Assembly (NCBI GenBank): GCA_943736015.1
Contig: OX031063.1
Location: 8,227,001-8,291,000, forward strand
Source: Tridacna crocea
Lineage: Eukaryota; Mollusca; Bivalvia; Cardiida; Cardiidae
Length of the DNA: 64,000 nt
Reading direction: 5' to 3'
The notes beneath the pieces are model-generated. The model was not told the origin of the DNA. It saw nothing but the letters and a program-made list of their open reading frames with translations, and did no database searches. Below are positions 1 to 11,021 of the stretch, piece by piece. The position numbers and the translations under genes are program-made. Each line of letters opens with the position of its first letter. Position 1 is the stretch's first letter.

Positions 1-1028
1 TTTTCCTTGTGTTTTCCAACCTTTCAAATTCGAGTTCAATACTATGGCCACATGTTATTAGTTATCTGCATTTTTTTTCCAAAATGGACAAGTGCAAAAT
101 TCGTCGTCTGGTAAAAGAATGAGTTTGAAAAAATCTTTGTTTACCAGGAAGTCGTAAACTCGACAAGTTCGTCTGGTTCACATTTGTCAACCTTTCCATA
201 AAGAAAGGGAAGTATATAACGAGTGAGTCATACTGTACACAATGACAATAGACACTTATTATCTCAGGCTGACAAGCTCGGGTCAGTCCTCTCTGGACAA
301 AACATATACAGGATGCCAGAGAATAGCTAGCACCGCTTGAAATAGATGCATTTTCAATATTTGTAGATGGTATGATAAAGTCATTCGGCAAACCTCAGAT
401 GATCTGTTAATTAAATCTTTTGGCTATATAAATATTTCTTCGCAGGAAATAAAGATCTTAGACTGAGCTATCGCACTGGACTTACCCTTTCGGTGAAAGC
501 TGAAATATAGAAGCTAGGGCAGAAAATGAGCAGTCTAATTCAGCGATATTGATTACTTCTTGTTTTAACTCCTTACTACACGACAGAGTTCTCAGAGTGG
601 TAAGCCCTCACTTAAAAAACGAAAACAAGAATCACAGTTTTCTAACGAAAACATTTTATATGTCTTCGTTGTCAAACAGTTGGCACTGTCAATTTATAAC
701 GTGGTCTGTCAATCCCGATGTCAGTTTTTACTGGCAGATTGATAGATGTGACTAACGTGAGGGCAGTTTGTTGAAGTTGCTCAGCAATTTACAGGGGTGC
801 CGCCATGATTAAGACTAAATGACTGGAAGCACATGGAAACCTTCCTATATATAAATCTAAACGATACAACACAAAATAGTCTCATGACCAGGAAAAATTG
901 AAAACGAAGATACTTGAAACTGAGCTCCGGGATATGGGGGATAATCTGATTTTCCACGGTATAACGTAGCGACGCCATGTCGGAAAATTGTGACAATCTC
1001 GTAAAACTATTCATTAAAATATAATCTC
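1..1028. other. Non-coding flank with a dispersed repeat
   Basis: I see no supportable gene here. The stretch from about 550 to 970 resembles dispersed sequence at 32,290-32,740 and 42,580-42,790: the shared words run in the same order, including 'ACAGTTTTCTA', 'GTGGTCTGTCAATCC' and a 'GCCGCCATG' block. It is therefore probably an old repeat copy. Short reading frames in it have no recognisable domain. Confidence 0.4.
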
Positions 1029-1541
1029 AAGATCGATCCCAAGGACATCGAATTCCACAGAGTTCATCGTCTAGGCAACCCCGATCGGTCAAACAAAAAA
1101 CCAAGACCTATCGTAGCGAAATTCTCTCGTTATGTCCAAGATGTATATCTCTGTGAACTAATCAGACAGGCTTCGTTCGATCTAAAAGGCGAATGAATCA
1201 AAGCTAATCTTGGTGTTGGAACGCAAATAGCCAGAGAGTGGAGGGACCCTAGGAGAAACTTGAACCCAGTCTACCAGAGTCAAAAAAGAAAAGGAAATAG
1301 CGTTAAATTCAATGGTGAAAACCTTATTGTAAACCATGTGAAATTTAGAACTTCACTTACACAATTCCGAATATCCTCTCATGATCTAGAAATTGAAAAA
1401 GGACGTCAAAGAAATGTAGATATAAGAAAAGAATTTGTAGAAATTGTAATTCGAGAAATATTAAGAATGAATAGCACTTTTTATTTGACATATACAAAGT
1501 GTTCAGAACTCAGAGCAAAGTTACTTATAAAATGCTATTAA
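1029..1541 (+). pseudogene. LINE ORF1 remnant (non-LTR retrotransposon)
   Basis: One reading frame runs from 1029 to 1541 and is broken by a single TGA near 1194. It begins with a motif of the type 'IEFHRVHRLG', then 'KPRPIVAKFSRY', then a basic stretch and 'VKFNGENLIVN'. This order (R-x-H-R-x-G, then R-P-I-hydrophobic-K-F, then a short 'geklyvdG'-like end) is typical of the RNA-binding ORF1 protein of LINEs. No ORF2 follows; the next bases are AT-rich and then a TTAA-bounded element. It is a truncated, inactive copy. The family assignment comes from motif recognition only. Confidence 0.6.
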
Positions 1542-1644
1542 ACTTGGCCAACAATACAGAAGTTTAATAATCTTTTGTCTGTTAAAACGCCAAAATTTTA
1601 TACAATTTTTCAAAATTTATCTATCATGGTAACCTGCTGAGGAA

Positions 1645-1870
1645 TTAATCCTTTGGCTGATAAGCGCGACTAAAGGACCTTTTCAGGGCAGTGTGGATCA
1701 AGATCGGACTACACAAAACGTACAGTCTGATCTTGGACCTACCTATCTTGGACCTACACTATCCGATAAGGAGATTTAATTTCCCAGAACATAATTTTGA
1801 AATAATGATATTTTGGTTTTTCAACTGAATTGAAAATTTCATTTTAGTTATTAATAAGGAGAAGGGTTAA
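1645..1870. mobile_element. TTAA-bounded miniature element, family C
   Basis: The segment starts and ends in TTAA. Near one end it carries an inverted pair built on 'GATCAAGATCGGACT' and 'AGTCTGATCTTGGA', then 'CTACACTATCCGATAAGGAGA'. The same layout occurs at 9134, 47,007, 51,980 and 61,090. There is no coding capacity, so this is a non-autonomous DNA element (MITE). Confidence 0.6.
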
Positions 1871-2151
1871 TCATTGCTATATTTCTTTTCAAGAAACATC
1901 ATGTGCTCTTCATTTAAGCAATGTAAAACACTTTTCTAAATGAAATGCTTCTATCACTTATGTTTGTAAATTTACAATAAAACATGTTTGTTTATATGCA
2001 ATAAAGATGTAGTAGTAGTTATATACGGACGAGGTTATATGAAGTTGTGGAATCGGCCAAGGTGTGACGAGAGAGATCTTTCATTTTAATACATGTATCG
2101 CATTAGCCTAAGTAGGGTATGCAAAAGTGACAGTCTGGGAAACGGAGGCTT
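1871..2151. other. Intergenic, dispersed repeat fragment
   Basis: No gene is seen. Bases around 2025-2075 ('ACGGACGAGGTTATATG' and following) match a block at about 42,708-42,770, so part of this gap is dispersed repeat. Confidence 0.4.
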
Positions 2152-2370
2152 GACCTTCTACCACACAATATCAACTTTAAACGACTCTAAGTAAGAAAGT
2201 TTTTGATGACATTGCGAGAAAAGGAGATAATGCTGATAACCAGTATCTTCTCCTTTTCCCGTAATGCTTTCAACCCGTTCAATGTCAAATAGCAGGATCC
2301 CAGAAACTATAGAATTGTTGTCTGTAAATTTTGGTCCACTCCAATTTTTTGTCGATGGGTAAAGAGTTAA
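2152..2370. mobile_element. Miniature palindromic element, family A (diverged)
   Basis: The centre reads 'GAGAAAAGGAGATAATGCTG' and then its near-complement 'CAGTATCTTCTCCTTTTCCC'. The right end has 'GGTAAAGAGTTAA', as in the intact copies. It is a degraded copy of the family best seen at 35,718 and 36,396. Confidence 0.55.
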
Positions 2371-3730
2371 ATTTAGCATATGTGCTATGTAGAAAGGATT
2401 ATACAGTGACCTGTGTTCAGAATATTCTTTACATACCGGCTCCTTTGTTTGGACCAGTTCTGTCTTTTTCAGAACGACCCGTCTTGACAATAGAATGCAC
2501 GAGGGCAGGTCTATCAATGCACGTACACAGGTTGTTCTGTAGATAGAAAACCTGTCCACGGGAGGGAAAAACCTCCTCCCGTGCAAGAAAGACTTGTCCA
2601 CGTGCAATTGATGGACCTTGAGCCGTGCAGACAGGGTCGTGAAGGACAATGGTACTCGCGCGATATTGATTCATAGGAATTTGTCAAATAACAGGAAAAA
2701 TCTTGCAAATATGCTTCTTTCTGGTAATACAGATAATCTGATAATTCTTGGTGACCAATTCAGCAATTCTTTGATAATTTCTTTCAAAAAGACCAATAAA
2801 AATATGTCCCTTCCTATTTATAAAAGTTTCTGTCACATTGATGGCAACATTTAAAACATTGTTGATAAAGTGCCTTATCCTTAAGTTGTTATTACGCACA
2901 TGTCATTCATTCATATCTAAACCCAACTTATTTTTTTGTACCTTTCTAGTTTTTTATGTAAGTTAAATGGTAAAAGTGACAAAAAATTAATGACGGACGC
3001 ATGTTCTAAAACATGTCTACAATATTGTTGTATTTTGGTTCCAATTGAAATGTCTGTATTAGCACAGTTTAGTCTCTGGAGCGAAAAAGATCTCTTGTGT
3101 TATTTTACTTATCGTGAGAAAGCAAAACTGACGTAGGAGAACAGTGTCCTTCTATGACTGACCCGGCACAGCTAGCCTCAAGAAAGTAAATTGAGGGACT
3201 TGGTATGACTGAAAGCGATGTATAACGCCATTCATCCATTTAATCAATCAATCAATCAATCAATATTGACCTATGTTGCCCTACCGGAACTGGATGAATT
3301 AGTGCAAACGGACAGACCGTAGAATTGAAAACACAAATATCTGGTTTTAGGAACCAGATATTTCATTCTTATTTGTAATCTAAGCATAATTCTTAATTTT
3401 CGAGGGACTTATTTTATTTCTTGTTCTAAGATTAAGAATTGTCAAAATTTCATTCAAACTTAACTCTTATTGTACTTTTCTGTCTTTGTTCATTTGTTAA
3501 CTGTTAAAGGCTGTTAAAGGCTTATTGCTGTTTTCTTTTCTCGTTACGCTTGGATCGTAACAGATATTGGGGGATATTGTGGATATACTTTGAAATTATT
3601 TTGAATTTGTAACAGTTTTAAGTTTCACTAGATAATAAATAATAAAATACAGAATTTGAATTTTATTCTACTGAACCAGCAAAAAATAAATCATGTCTTT
3701 TAAAAAATATTTGCTGGGCCGTCACAGGAG
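2371..3730. other. Intergenic, simple repeat and possible LTR
   Basis: No gene is seen. A short (CAAT)n microsatellite lies at 3241-3264. A small hairpin at about 3334-3365 pairs 'AAATATCTGGTTTT' with 'GGAACCAGATATTT'. About 3275-3550 could be the 5' LTR and leader of the retrotransposon that follows, but I found no matching 3' copy and cannot define its ends. Confidence 0.3.
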
Positions 3731-4821
3731 TTGTTAAATTTGGCAAAAAAGTCTGATTTGCTAGATCTTGCTTCTCATTATAAACTGACTGCAATTAAAG
3801 GTACTATGTTAAAGCATGAAATTAAAAATTATATTGCTCAGTTTTTAGTTGATGAAGAAATACTTGACTCTTCTGTTCTGTCTCTTATTTTTGTGTTTCT
3901 GACAGACATTAAAAGTTAATATTGAGTTAGAGAAGTTCAAACTATGAATAGAAAAAGAATAAAGAATAAAAGAATTAGAATTGAAATTAGAGATAGAAAA
4001 GATGCAATTTCAGGTGAGAATGAAAGAATCAGAATTAGTAAATAAATAAAGATTATTTTGGTCCGTGGTTAATGACTTTGACATCACAGAACACCTCGGA
4101 CTTTACTGTCATTTCAAGAACAGAGAGTTTAATAGTACTTTTCGCATTTAGAAAGATTTGCCGAAAATTTGAAACGGCCAAAAGAACACTGAAGCTTATT
4201 TTTGCAAAGCATTGCGACTGTAAGGGCTCGTGATATTTTTATCTCAACTAAGTAATGAAAAAATTTCTAATTATGATGATGTAAAAGAATTGATTCTAAA
4301 GGCTTATGAATTAGTACCTGAAGCATGTAGACAAAACATTAGGAATTGCAGAAAAGAAAATGGTCAAACCTATGTTGAATTTGCTAGAACTAACGAACAA
4401 TATTTTGATAGGTGTGTCATTCAAAGAAAATAGGTTCAGATCATGGAAAACTGGAAAACTCAGACAACTTTAGTTACTTAAAGAATTTAAAAGGTGCATC
4501 AATTTAGATGTTAAAACTTTCTTAAAGGAGAAAGCAGTTGAAACTTTAGAAGAAAATGCTTGCCTAGCAGACAACTTTGCCTTGACGCAGAAGGTTTCTT
4601 TCATGAATAAATCAAATCCTCTAAAACCTTTTCATTCATCTACTGGTCCTAAACCAAATGTTAATCAAAATAATGACAATTCCAATCAGAATAGTCCCAT
4701 ACCCAAGTTTCCTTATGAAGCCAAACGTCAAAATCCCTTACCTCGACCCTCTTGTAGTTATTGCGAAGAATCAGGCCTTATTATTTCTGAATGCCCTGTT
4801 TTAAAAAAAATAAACGGGTAA
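3731..4821 (+). pseudogene. Gag region of a broken Gypsy-type retrotransposon
   Basis: Three separated reading-frame fragments (3731-3919, 4230-4433, 4582-4821) fit a Gypsy gag order. The first is an N-terminal helix-rich segment ending in the frequent 'VDEEILD' motif. The second is a capsid-like segment with 'YVEFARTNEQYFDRC'. The third is a Gln/Asn/Pro-rich linker ending in a nucleocapsid-like 'CSYCEESG...C' knuckle whose expected histidine is missing. Frameshifts and stops separate the pieces, so no full Gag can be made. It is an old inactive copy, AT-rich like its surroundings. Confidence 0.7.
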
Positions 4822-5785
4822 AACGAGAAATGTTTAAGCCTACATGCTTTACTTCATTGAAATCTACACCTCAGTCATGATTTTTAAAAATAATACTTTA
4901 TCTAGGCCAAAGTACCTGAAACTGATACTGTTATACAGAGTTATGAACCATTCTTATCGGATGGTTTTGTGTCAATAAAAAGTGAGCTTGCCCAGTCTAC
5001 CCCTACTAAAATTTTACGTGAATCTAGAGCTTCTCAAACTCTTATTTTTGCGGAAGTCCAGCCTTTATCTAGGAAGTCTTCTTCCGGGACAGGTGTCCTT
5101 ATTCAGGGTGTAGAATGTGTTTGTTAACGTTCCGTTCCATAAAATTTATTTGTCTTAAGGCTTAATTAATGGTCTACTGGCTGTTGGTATTAGAAGAAAA
5201 ATACCTTTTAAAGGTGTTCATTTGTTGTTAGGCAATGATTTAGCCGAAGATAAGGTATTGTTAATCCACTTGTAACTGACACACCTTGCATGAATCAATC
5301 ACCCAATCCGATTGAGGAAGAAATTCCTGATCTTTACCATTCGTGAGCAGTTACTAGAACTATGACAAAGAAAGTCATTTTAACTGAAAATCAGTGTGAT
5401 ATTGACTTATCTGATTCTTTGTTGGGTCATTTATTTAAAAATAAATTTAAAAGATTTATTTCACGAAACCTTTTGAAAGTCAGACAAATTCTAAAGGCAA
5501 TTAATTCATCAGAATTTGATTACACATCTTCACCTTTAGTTAATGAAGGCCATGATACAAGGTCAAGGTCAAAACTAAGTGAAAACCAACACAATGTCCC
5601 AGAAATAGCACCTTTATTAAAAAACGAAACAAAACAAAACCAGTGAATCTGATCTTTCACAGGAACCTGTCTGTTTTTATATAAAACTGGAATATTAATG
5701 AGAAAGTGGCGCCCTTCTGAAGTCTCTGTTGATGACGAGTGGGCTGTGAATCATCAAGTTGTCATACCTAAATCTTATACATGAG
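4822..5785 (+). pseudogene. Retrotransposon protease/linker region; RT absent
   Basis: Between the gag knuckle and the integrase, about 960 bases carry only short frames. One is 94 codons (5362-5646) and highly charged, without a recognisable fold. A phrase near 5215-5245 reading 'LLLGNDLA' on conceptual translation resembles the C-terminal part of a retropepsin. I see no reverse transcriptase or RNase H motif such as a [YF]xDD box. A Gypsy pol needs about 2 kb for these domains, so they were deleted from this copy. Confidence 0.5.
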
Positions 5786-6691
5786 CAATATTAAACTTAG
5801 CTCATGAAACACCTATGTCAGGTCATTTACATCTAGGTATCAATAAAACCTATCATAAAATTTTTAACCATTTTATTGGTCTGGTCTAAAAGCAAATGTA
5901 TCAGATTGTTCTCTTGTCATACTTGTCAAATGGTAGGCAAACCCAATCAGGTCATAGCTAAGGCTTAATTACAGCCTATCTTTGCATTTGATGAACCTTT
6001 TAGCAGGATCATTGTGTAGGTCCTTTGCCAAAAACTAAGGCTGGCAATTTTATCCCAGGCATTATGTCTGGCATTTTCCAACAAGTAATGCACGAGTTGG
6101 GAATTAAACAATATACGTAGGTCATCTGCATATCATCCCGAAAGCCAAGGTGCCCTTGAAAGGTTACACCAGACCTTAAGAAAATGATAAGGTCATATTG
6201 CTTTGACACATAGAAGGATTGGGATGAAGGTCGTATTCATCTTTTACTCTTTGTAGTAAGGGAGTCTGTACAGGAATCTCTTGGTTTTAATATTTTTGAG
6301 CTTGTTTTTGGACGCATAGTTCGTGGACCTTTAAACTGTTAAAAGAAACAATTCTTTCACAAGAACACTCTCCTTTAAATTTACTTCAGTATGTATCTGA
6401 CTTTAGAAACAGATTGTGTAAAGCTTGTGAAGTGGCAAAATCATATTTAGAGAAAACTCAAAGTAAGATGAAAAAAAAAAAAAAAAAGATATGACAAAAA
6501 CAGTAGGCCCTAAGGAAACAAATTTTAAACCTAGAGATAAAGTTTTAGCTTTTCCACCGGTTCCTGGTAGGCCTCTACAAGCAAGATATTTTGGTCCTTA
6601 TCCTGTAGAGAAATGGGTCAGTGACTTAAATTACGTGATAACAATTCCTGACAGGCAAAAGCAAAAGAAAGTATGTCATATTAATATGTAA
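5786..6691 (+). pseudogene. Integrase region of the broken Gypsy-type element
   Basis: In shifting frames the sequence shows an HHCC-type zinc-binding remnant ('GHLHLGINKTYHKI', then 'CHTCQMVGKPNQV'), part of an integrase core with 'SAYHPE' and 'GALER', and a C-terminal segment in one frame (6491-6691). That segment has 'GPKETNFKPRDKVLAFPPVP' and ends in 'VCHINM', the usual tail of Gypsy integrases. Part of the core including one catalytic aspartate region is missing, and a poly-A run lies at 6471-6488. It is an inactive remnant. No 3' LTR was found; a minisatellite begins about 50 bp downstream. Confidence 0.75.
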
Positions 6692-6744
6692 AAAGAATAT
6701 GTTAATAGGTATAATTCAAATATTTCATCATTTACGAGTATAAG

Positions 6745-7475
6745 GCTCGATACCAGTGTGTGCAAAATAAACCCGTCAGTAGGGTGCAGAGCTCAATACC
6801 AGTGTGCGCCAGATGAACTAGTCGGCAGGATGCAGGGCTCGATATCAGTGTGAGCCAGATGAATCAGTCGGTAGGGAGCTGGGCTCGATATCCGTGTAAG
6901 CCAAATAAACCAGTCGGCGGGATGCAGGGCTCGATACCAGTGTGCGCCAAATAAATCAGTCGGTAAGGTGCATGGCTCGATATCAGTGTGCGCCAAATAA
7001 AGCAGTCGGTTGGGTACAGGGCTCGATACCAGAGGGTGCAGGACTAGATATCAGTATGTGCCAAATAAACGAATCGGTTGGGTAAAGGGTTCGATATCAG
7101 GGTGCGCCAAATGAAGAAATCAGTAGGATGCAGGGCTCAATATCAGTGTGCGCCCCCCCCCCCCCAAAAAAAAAGAAAAAAAAAAACAGACTGTAGGGTA
7201 CAGGGCTCGATATCAATGTCCGCCAATTAAACCAGTCGGTTGGGTAAAGGGCTCGATATTAGTGCGCGCCAAATATAGCAGTCGGTTGGGTTCAGGGCTC
7301 GATACCAGAGGGTGCAGGGCTAGATATCAGTATGTGCCAAATAAACCAATCGGTAGGGTGCAAGGCTCGATATCAGTGTGCGCCCCAAAAAAAACAGACG
7401 GTACGGTACAGGGCTCGATATCAATGTGTGCCAAGTAAACCAGTCGATAGAGTGCAGGGCTAGATATCTGTGTCC
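6745..7475. repeat. 46-bp minisatellite
   Basis: About 16 head-to-tail units are spaced 46 bp apart (for example starts at 6745, 6791, 6837, 6883). The unit is roughly 'GGCTCGATATCAGTGTGCGC' plus 'CAAATAAACCAGTCGGTAGGGTGCA'. Two units are disrupted by poly-C/poly-A runs near 7154-7190 and 7386. The array ends at a 'GGTTCGAAACCCGAGTTCG' block that looks like a tRNA B box. Confidence 0.9.
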
Positions 7476-8184
7476 TGTCACTGGTTCGAAACCCGAGTTC
7501 GGCGAATTTCTGTTAGTGGATTAATGATAGTCATTGTGCTTATGAAAGAAACTCTAGAAAATCATGGATATATGCACTGGCCACCGCTATATAAATGAAA
7601 TAATTTTGAAAAGCTGTCGAACGCCATACAACCGCTTATTCAGAAATTATCAGCAAAGTAGACAGTGTAGAAGACAGATCAAACCGCACACTTTCTGCAG
7701 TCTGATCTTTATCTTCACTGTTCACAGAACGTTTAGTCTTATCTCAAGATTTACACAGTCCGTTATTTCAAGATTTAAGCTTCGGAAAGAAATTTGAAAA
7801 TCGTAATTCTAGATATTTGCATGTGGGTAGAATTGTATAATAATTATGCAGGCTGACATAGTTTGAATCTCTTTTCGAAAGGGTCTATTTTCAGCCTGTC
7901 AAAGGATCATTGTATCTTATGATTTTGTCGGTTCTTAAACAAAATGTGTTTCATACAGTACGCAGCCTTTTTTGTGATCGATAAATGTAAACATTCAATC
8001 ATCATACAGATTAAATGAACTTAAAACAAGATAATAAAAAGAAACTTTAAAAATATAGTAAAAAAAAACTAAAGGACTATGATGGCCCTGTAACGCCCGT
8101 TTGAGAAAGCAATTATTATGGGAGAAAACTCCTTCATGCAAGGCTTCGTCCCGATTTAAATACAATACTATACCACTGCGTTCA
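7476..8184. other. Intergenic, no gene seen
   Basis: The stretch starts with the B-box-like block next to the minisatellite and then becomes AT-rich. A 77-codon frame at 7564-7797 has no recognisable domain or coding bias. I see nothing else. Confidence 0.4.
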
Positions 8185-8262
8185 GGAGAGGTCTCTTGAG
8201 CTCAGTGGTCAAGGTATTGGCCTTTCGTCCGGGCGTTCTAGGGTTCGAACCCTGCCTGGTGC
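8185..8262 (+). repeat. tRNA-like SINE head
   Basis: The run contains an A-box-like 'GAGCTCAGTGGTCAAGG' and a B-box-like 'GGGTTCGAACCCTG' at tRNA spacing. It does not fold as a clean tRNA and merges into AT-rich sequence, so it is read as the 5' head of a tRNA-derived SINE or a tRNA pseudogene. The remainder up to 8910 has no gene; a family of 'AAAGGTTTTAAAGGTTT' tandem words lies at about 8795-8875. Confidence 0.55.
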
Positions 8263-8910
8263 CGATATTTCTACCATGCATTTCTTTATTTGTTACGGAC
8301 TTAGTTTGTAAGAACAATCTCTCCATATTTGGATGTAGACGACATGTCCCTTCTAGGAGTAGGCTTAGAATCCTACTTTTTCTGTATTTTTTGGTAATAA
8401 CTTTGACTTTTAACCTGATTACAGGCCTCCTAGCAGGCCAAAACAAAAAAATAAGGTTTTTATAAAGGCTCCAATGTATGAAAATAAAGGCCTTTTAGTG
8501 TAAAATATGAAAAAAATAAAGAGTAAATAAAGGCTATTTTCGTCGAAGTTCTCATTTCTTTATTAAACCCACAGTCATACCAAAGTCATTTTTTGATGTT
8601 ATATACTGGTAGTCTGGTGAACACAACAGCATTCTGAAAAACTCAAGATGAAAGAAACAAAAGCAGCATTGTTTACCTACACATAAAAGAAGGGAAAATG
8701 CAGAACAAAATCCATTACTTGCTTTAAGCTAGCACGGCAACCAGTCAGAGCAAATATAAAGGTTTTGAGTGAGAATTACAGGCTATTTTGGCGTTTTAAA
8801 GGTTTTCTGGGGAATTGTAAAGGTTTTAAAGGTTTGCTCTGAAATGAAAGGTTTTTAAAGGTTTTAAAGGATTGACTAGGAGGCCTGTGATTATACCAAG
8901 AAATTAACCT

Positions 8911-9137
8911 ATAACCTTTTCCCAAACGACAATATCTTAGGCTCGTCCAAATCGAAAGCATGTAGACGACAAAATAAAAGTGACTGAAAATTTGAAATTT
9001 GTTTTGTGAAGAATAGAAAACATTGTGGGAAAAGGAGAAAATGCTGGTTACCAGCATTTTCTCCTTGTCCCACAATGTTTTATAAAGGCTTCTTTCTCAG
9101 GGGCATCAAAAGTAGGGATTGTGTGGTAATGGGTTAA
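8911..9137. mobile_element. Miniature palindromic element, family A
   Basis: A well-preserved copy. The ends are 'ATAACCTTTTCCCAAACGAC' and 'GGTAATGGGTTAA', and the central stem is 'AAAAGGAGAAAATGCTGG' followed by 'TACCAGCATTTTCTCCTTG'. Its last TTAA (9134-9137) is also the first TTAA of the adjacent family C element. Confidence 0.85.
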
Positions 9138-9270
9138 GCTGCTAAGCGTAACTCACCGACCCTTTTTGCGGATAGTGTAGATCAAGATCAGAACGTGCAG
9201 TCTGATCTTGAATCTACACCGTCCGAGAAAGAGATAATATTAAAACATATGTTTGAAATAGCAATATTTA
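9134..9270. mobile_element. TTAA-bounded miniature element, family C (truncated)
   Basis: It begins 'TTAAGCTGCTAAGCG' and carries the family hallmark pair 'ATCAAGATCAGA...' and 'CAGTCTGATCTTGAATCTAC'. It is cut on the right by the large palindrome at 9277. Confidence 0.7.
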
Positions 9271-9276
9271 AGAAAT

Positions 9277-9437
9277 AATCTTCTTTCTATCGTGGTATAT
9301 CGTTCAATAAACCACAGTTGTGAGTTATAAGGCACAATAAATAATCCACGAGGGCGATAGCCCGAGTGGGTTATTCATTGCGCCTCATAACTCACAACGT
9401 GGTTTATTGAACGATATACCACGATAAAAAGAAGATT
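9277..9437. mobile_element. Large near-perfect palindrome
   Basis: About 78 bp on the left, starting 'AATCTTCTTTCTATCGTGG', is nearly the reverse complement of the right arm ending 'CCACGATAAAAAGAAGATT', with almost no loop. It is a foldback element or the core of a MITE. The flanking sequence to 9880 has no gene. Confidence 0.85.
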
Positions 9438-9880
9438 ATGTCGATTCTAACATGGCCAATTCTTAATGAAAGGAAAACAAGTTCAAACTAAGAGTAAAAA
9501 CGCGGATGAAGATTATGTTCCATTGAATAACTCACTCATTGAGTGACGTTACTGGATATAGGATGACGTCACTCTACATAGATTGTCGCAGATTTTACCA
9601 CCTTTTCCTTCCACTGTGTTTATAGAGCCAAAGTCGCGTGTCATGTTAGAATAGAATTTTTATTAATGAACTGACTAGAGCTCTATATCATTTCAGTTAT
9701 ATAGCAATATAAGGGCTATATGGTGCTCTATACTAGTTTCACGTATTTAGTCATTTCTCCGTCTGCTCATAACCATGGATGTTTGTTGTAGAGAACGTAA
9801 AGCAGAATCAGCCTGCACATACATATATAAGTTGATCTTCTGCTATACTTTCTGCTGCTGTATCAGTACTTCCTGTCATG

Positions 9881-10111
9881 TTAACCCATTAGCACACAAT
9901 CCCTACTTTTGACGCCCCTTAGAAAGAAGCATTTAGAAAACATTGTGGGAAAAGGAGAAAATGCTGGTAACCAGCATTTTCTCCTTTTCCCACAATGTTT
10001 TCTACCCTTCACAAAAGAAATTTCAAAGTTTTAGTCAAATTTATTTTGTCGCCCGCAAATGCTTTCAATTTGGACCAGTCTAAAAAAGATTGTCGTTTGG
10101 TAATGAGTTAA
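9881..10111. mobile_element. Miniature palindromic element, family A
   Basis: An intact copy, 231 bp. It begins 'TTAACCCATTAGCACACAAT' and ends 'GTCGTTTGGTAATGAGTTAA'. The central hairpin reads 'GGGAAAAGGAGAAAATGCTG' and then its complement. Confidence 0.9.
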
Positions 10112-11021
10112 CCCGATCAAAATCTATTGCAGATAATGAAATCTATTCTGTATCAGTCAGTTTAGTGAAGAAAAAATTCAAATTTAGTTGGACGGCAGAC
10201 ACTTTAGGCAGTAGACCCGTAACACTTCTAGCGCAACATGGAATGAAATTTCTTGATAGTTGATAAATACGGATTTTTACGGAATAAATACTTTTGCACA
10301 TTTTTAACCGCCCAGAATTTCTTTTGATGTCTATTTTGAAATTATTTTTGATACTTGTTCTTATGACACTTTTACTTTTTATACTTGTGTAAGTTTCCAG
10401 AAAAAGGGGGTAACTATTACCTCCCTTTGTAATGAGAATATAGTGGTTTTAGACTTAAAAGTGATAGATCTAATTCTAAAAAGGAAGAAAAAGGAAAAAT
10501 TGGCTCGGTTAAAGTAGTACAATAATATTCATTTTTCATCGTAGCATTTTTTTAGGATAATTATATAGTGGAAACAGCTGTTTTCTATTACAGGTCCACT
10601 ACCTTAACCCATTAGAATAACAGCTCTTTAATTCTATAATTAAACCAATCTCCATACGAATTAGACAACAACTTCCGGAAACTTTGTTCCAATGGAAATA
10701 ATCGCTAAAATGAAAACTAAAGAAAGCAACGGTTTGTTATTTTCCAAACTCTTTTTCATTAAACTTTTTTTTTTCATTATTCATTTAAAAAAAAAACCTC
10801 TTTCATTGCCATAAGCGAAAACAAAAGCTTTTCAGGACGGCAAAGATGAAGATCAGGCTGCTTAGAACATACAGTCTGACCTTTAATCTTTATTGTCCAC
10901 GTGTTTCGTCAAGCCTTTAGGAAAACAATCTAATAAGAATTCCCTTCTGAGTGTCCCAATTCAACGAAAACTGACGTCACTGGAAACTGCCATCGCTAAA
11001 ACGTGCAGTTTGGTGCATAAA
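10112..11021. other. Intergenic, no gene seen
   Basis: AT-rich sequence without a supportable gene. A weak family C-like remnant ('GAAGATCAGGCTGC...CAGTCTGACC') lies at about 10,848-10,905. Confidence 0.4.

Noticed and set aside
3241..3264. CRISPR-like short repeats (CAAT)n
   Set aside because: Plain microsatellite with no spacers, in eukaryotic DNA.
8185..8262. Functional tRNA gene
   Set aside because: A and B boxes are present, but the cloverleaf cannot be completed; better read as a SINE head. The same applies to 22,376-22,441 and 50,190-50,335.
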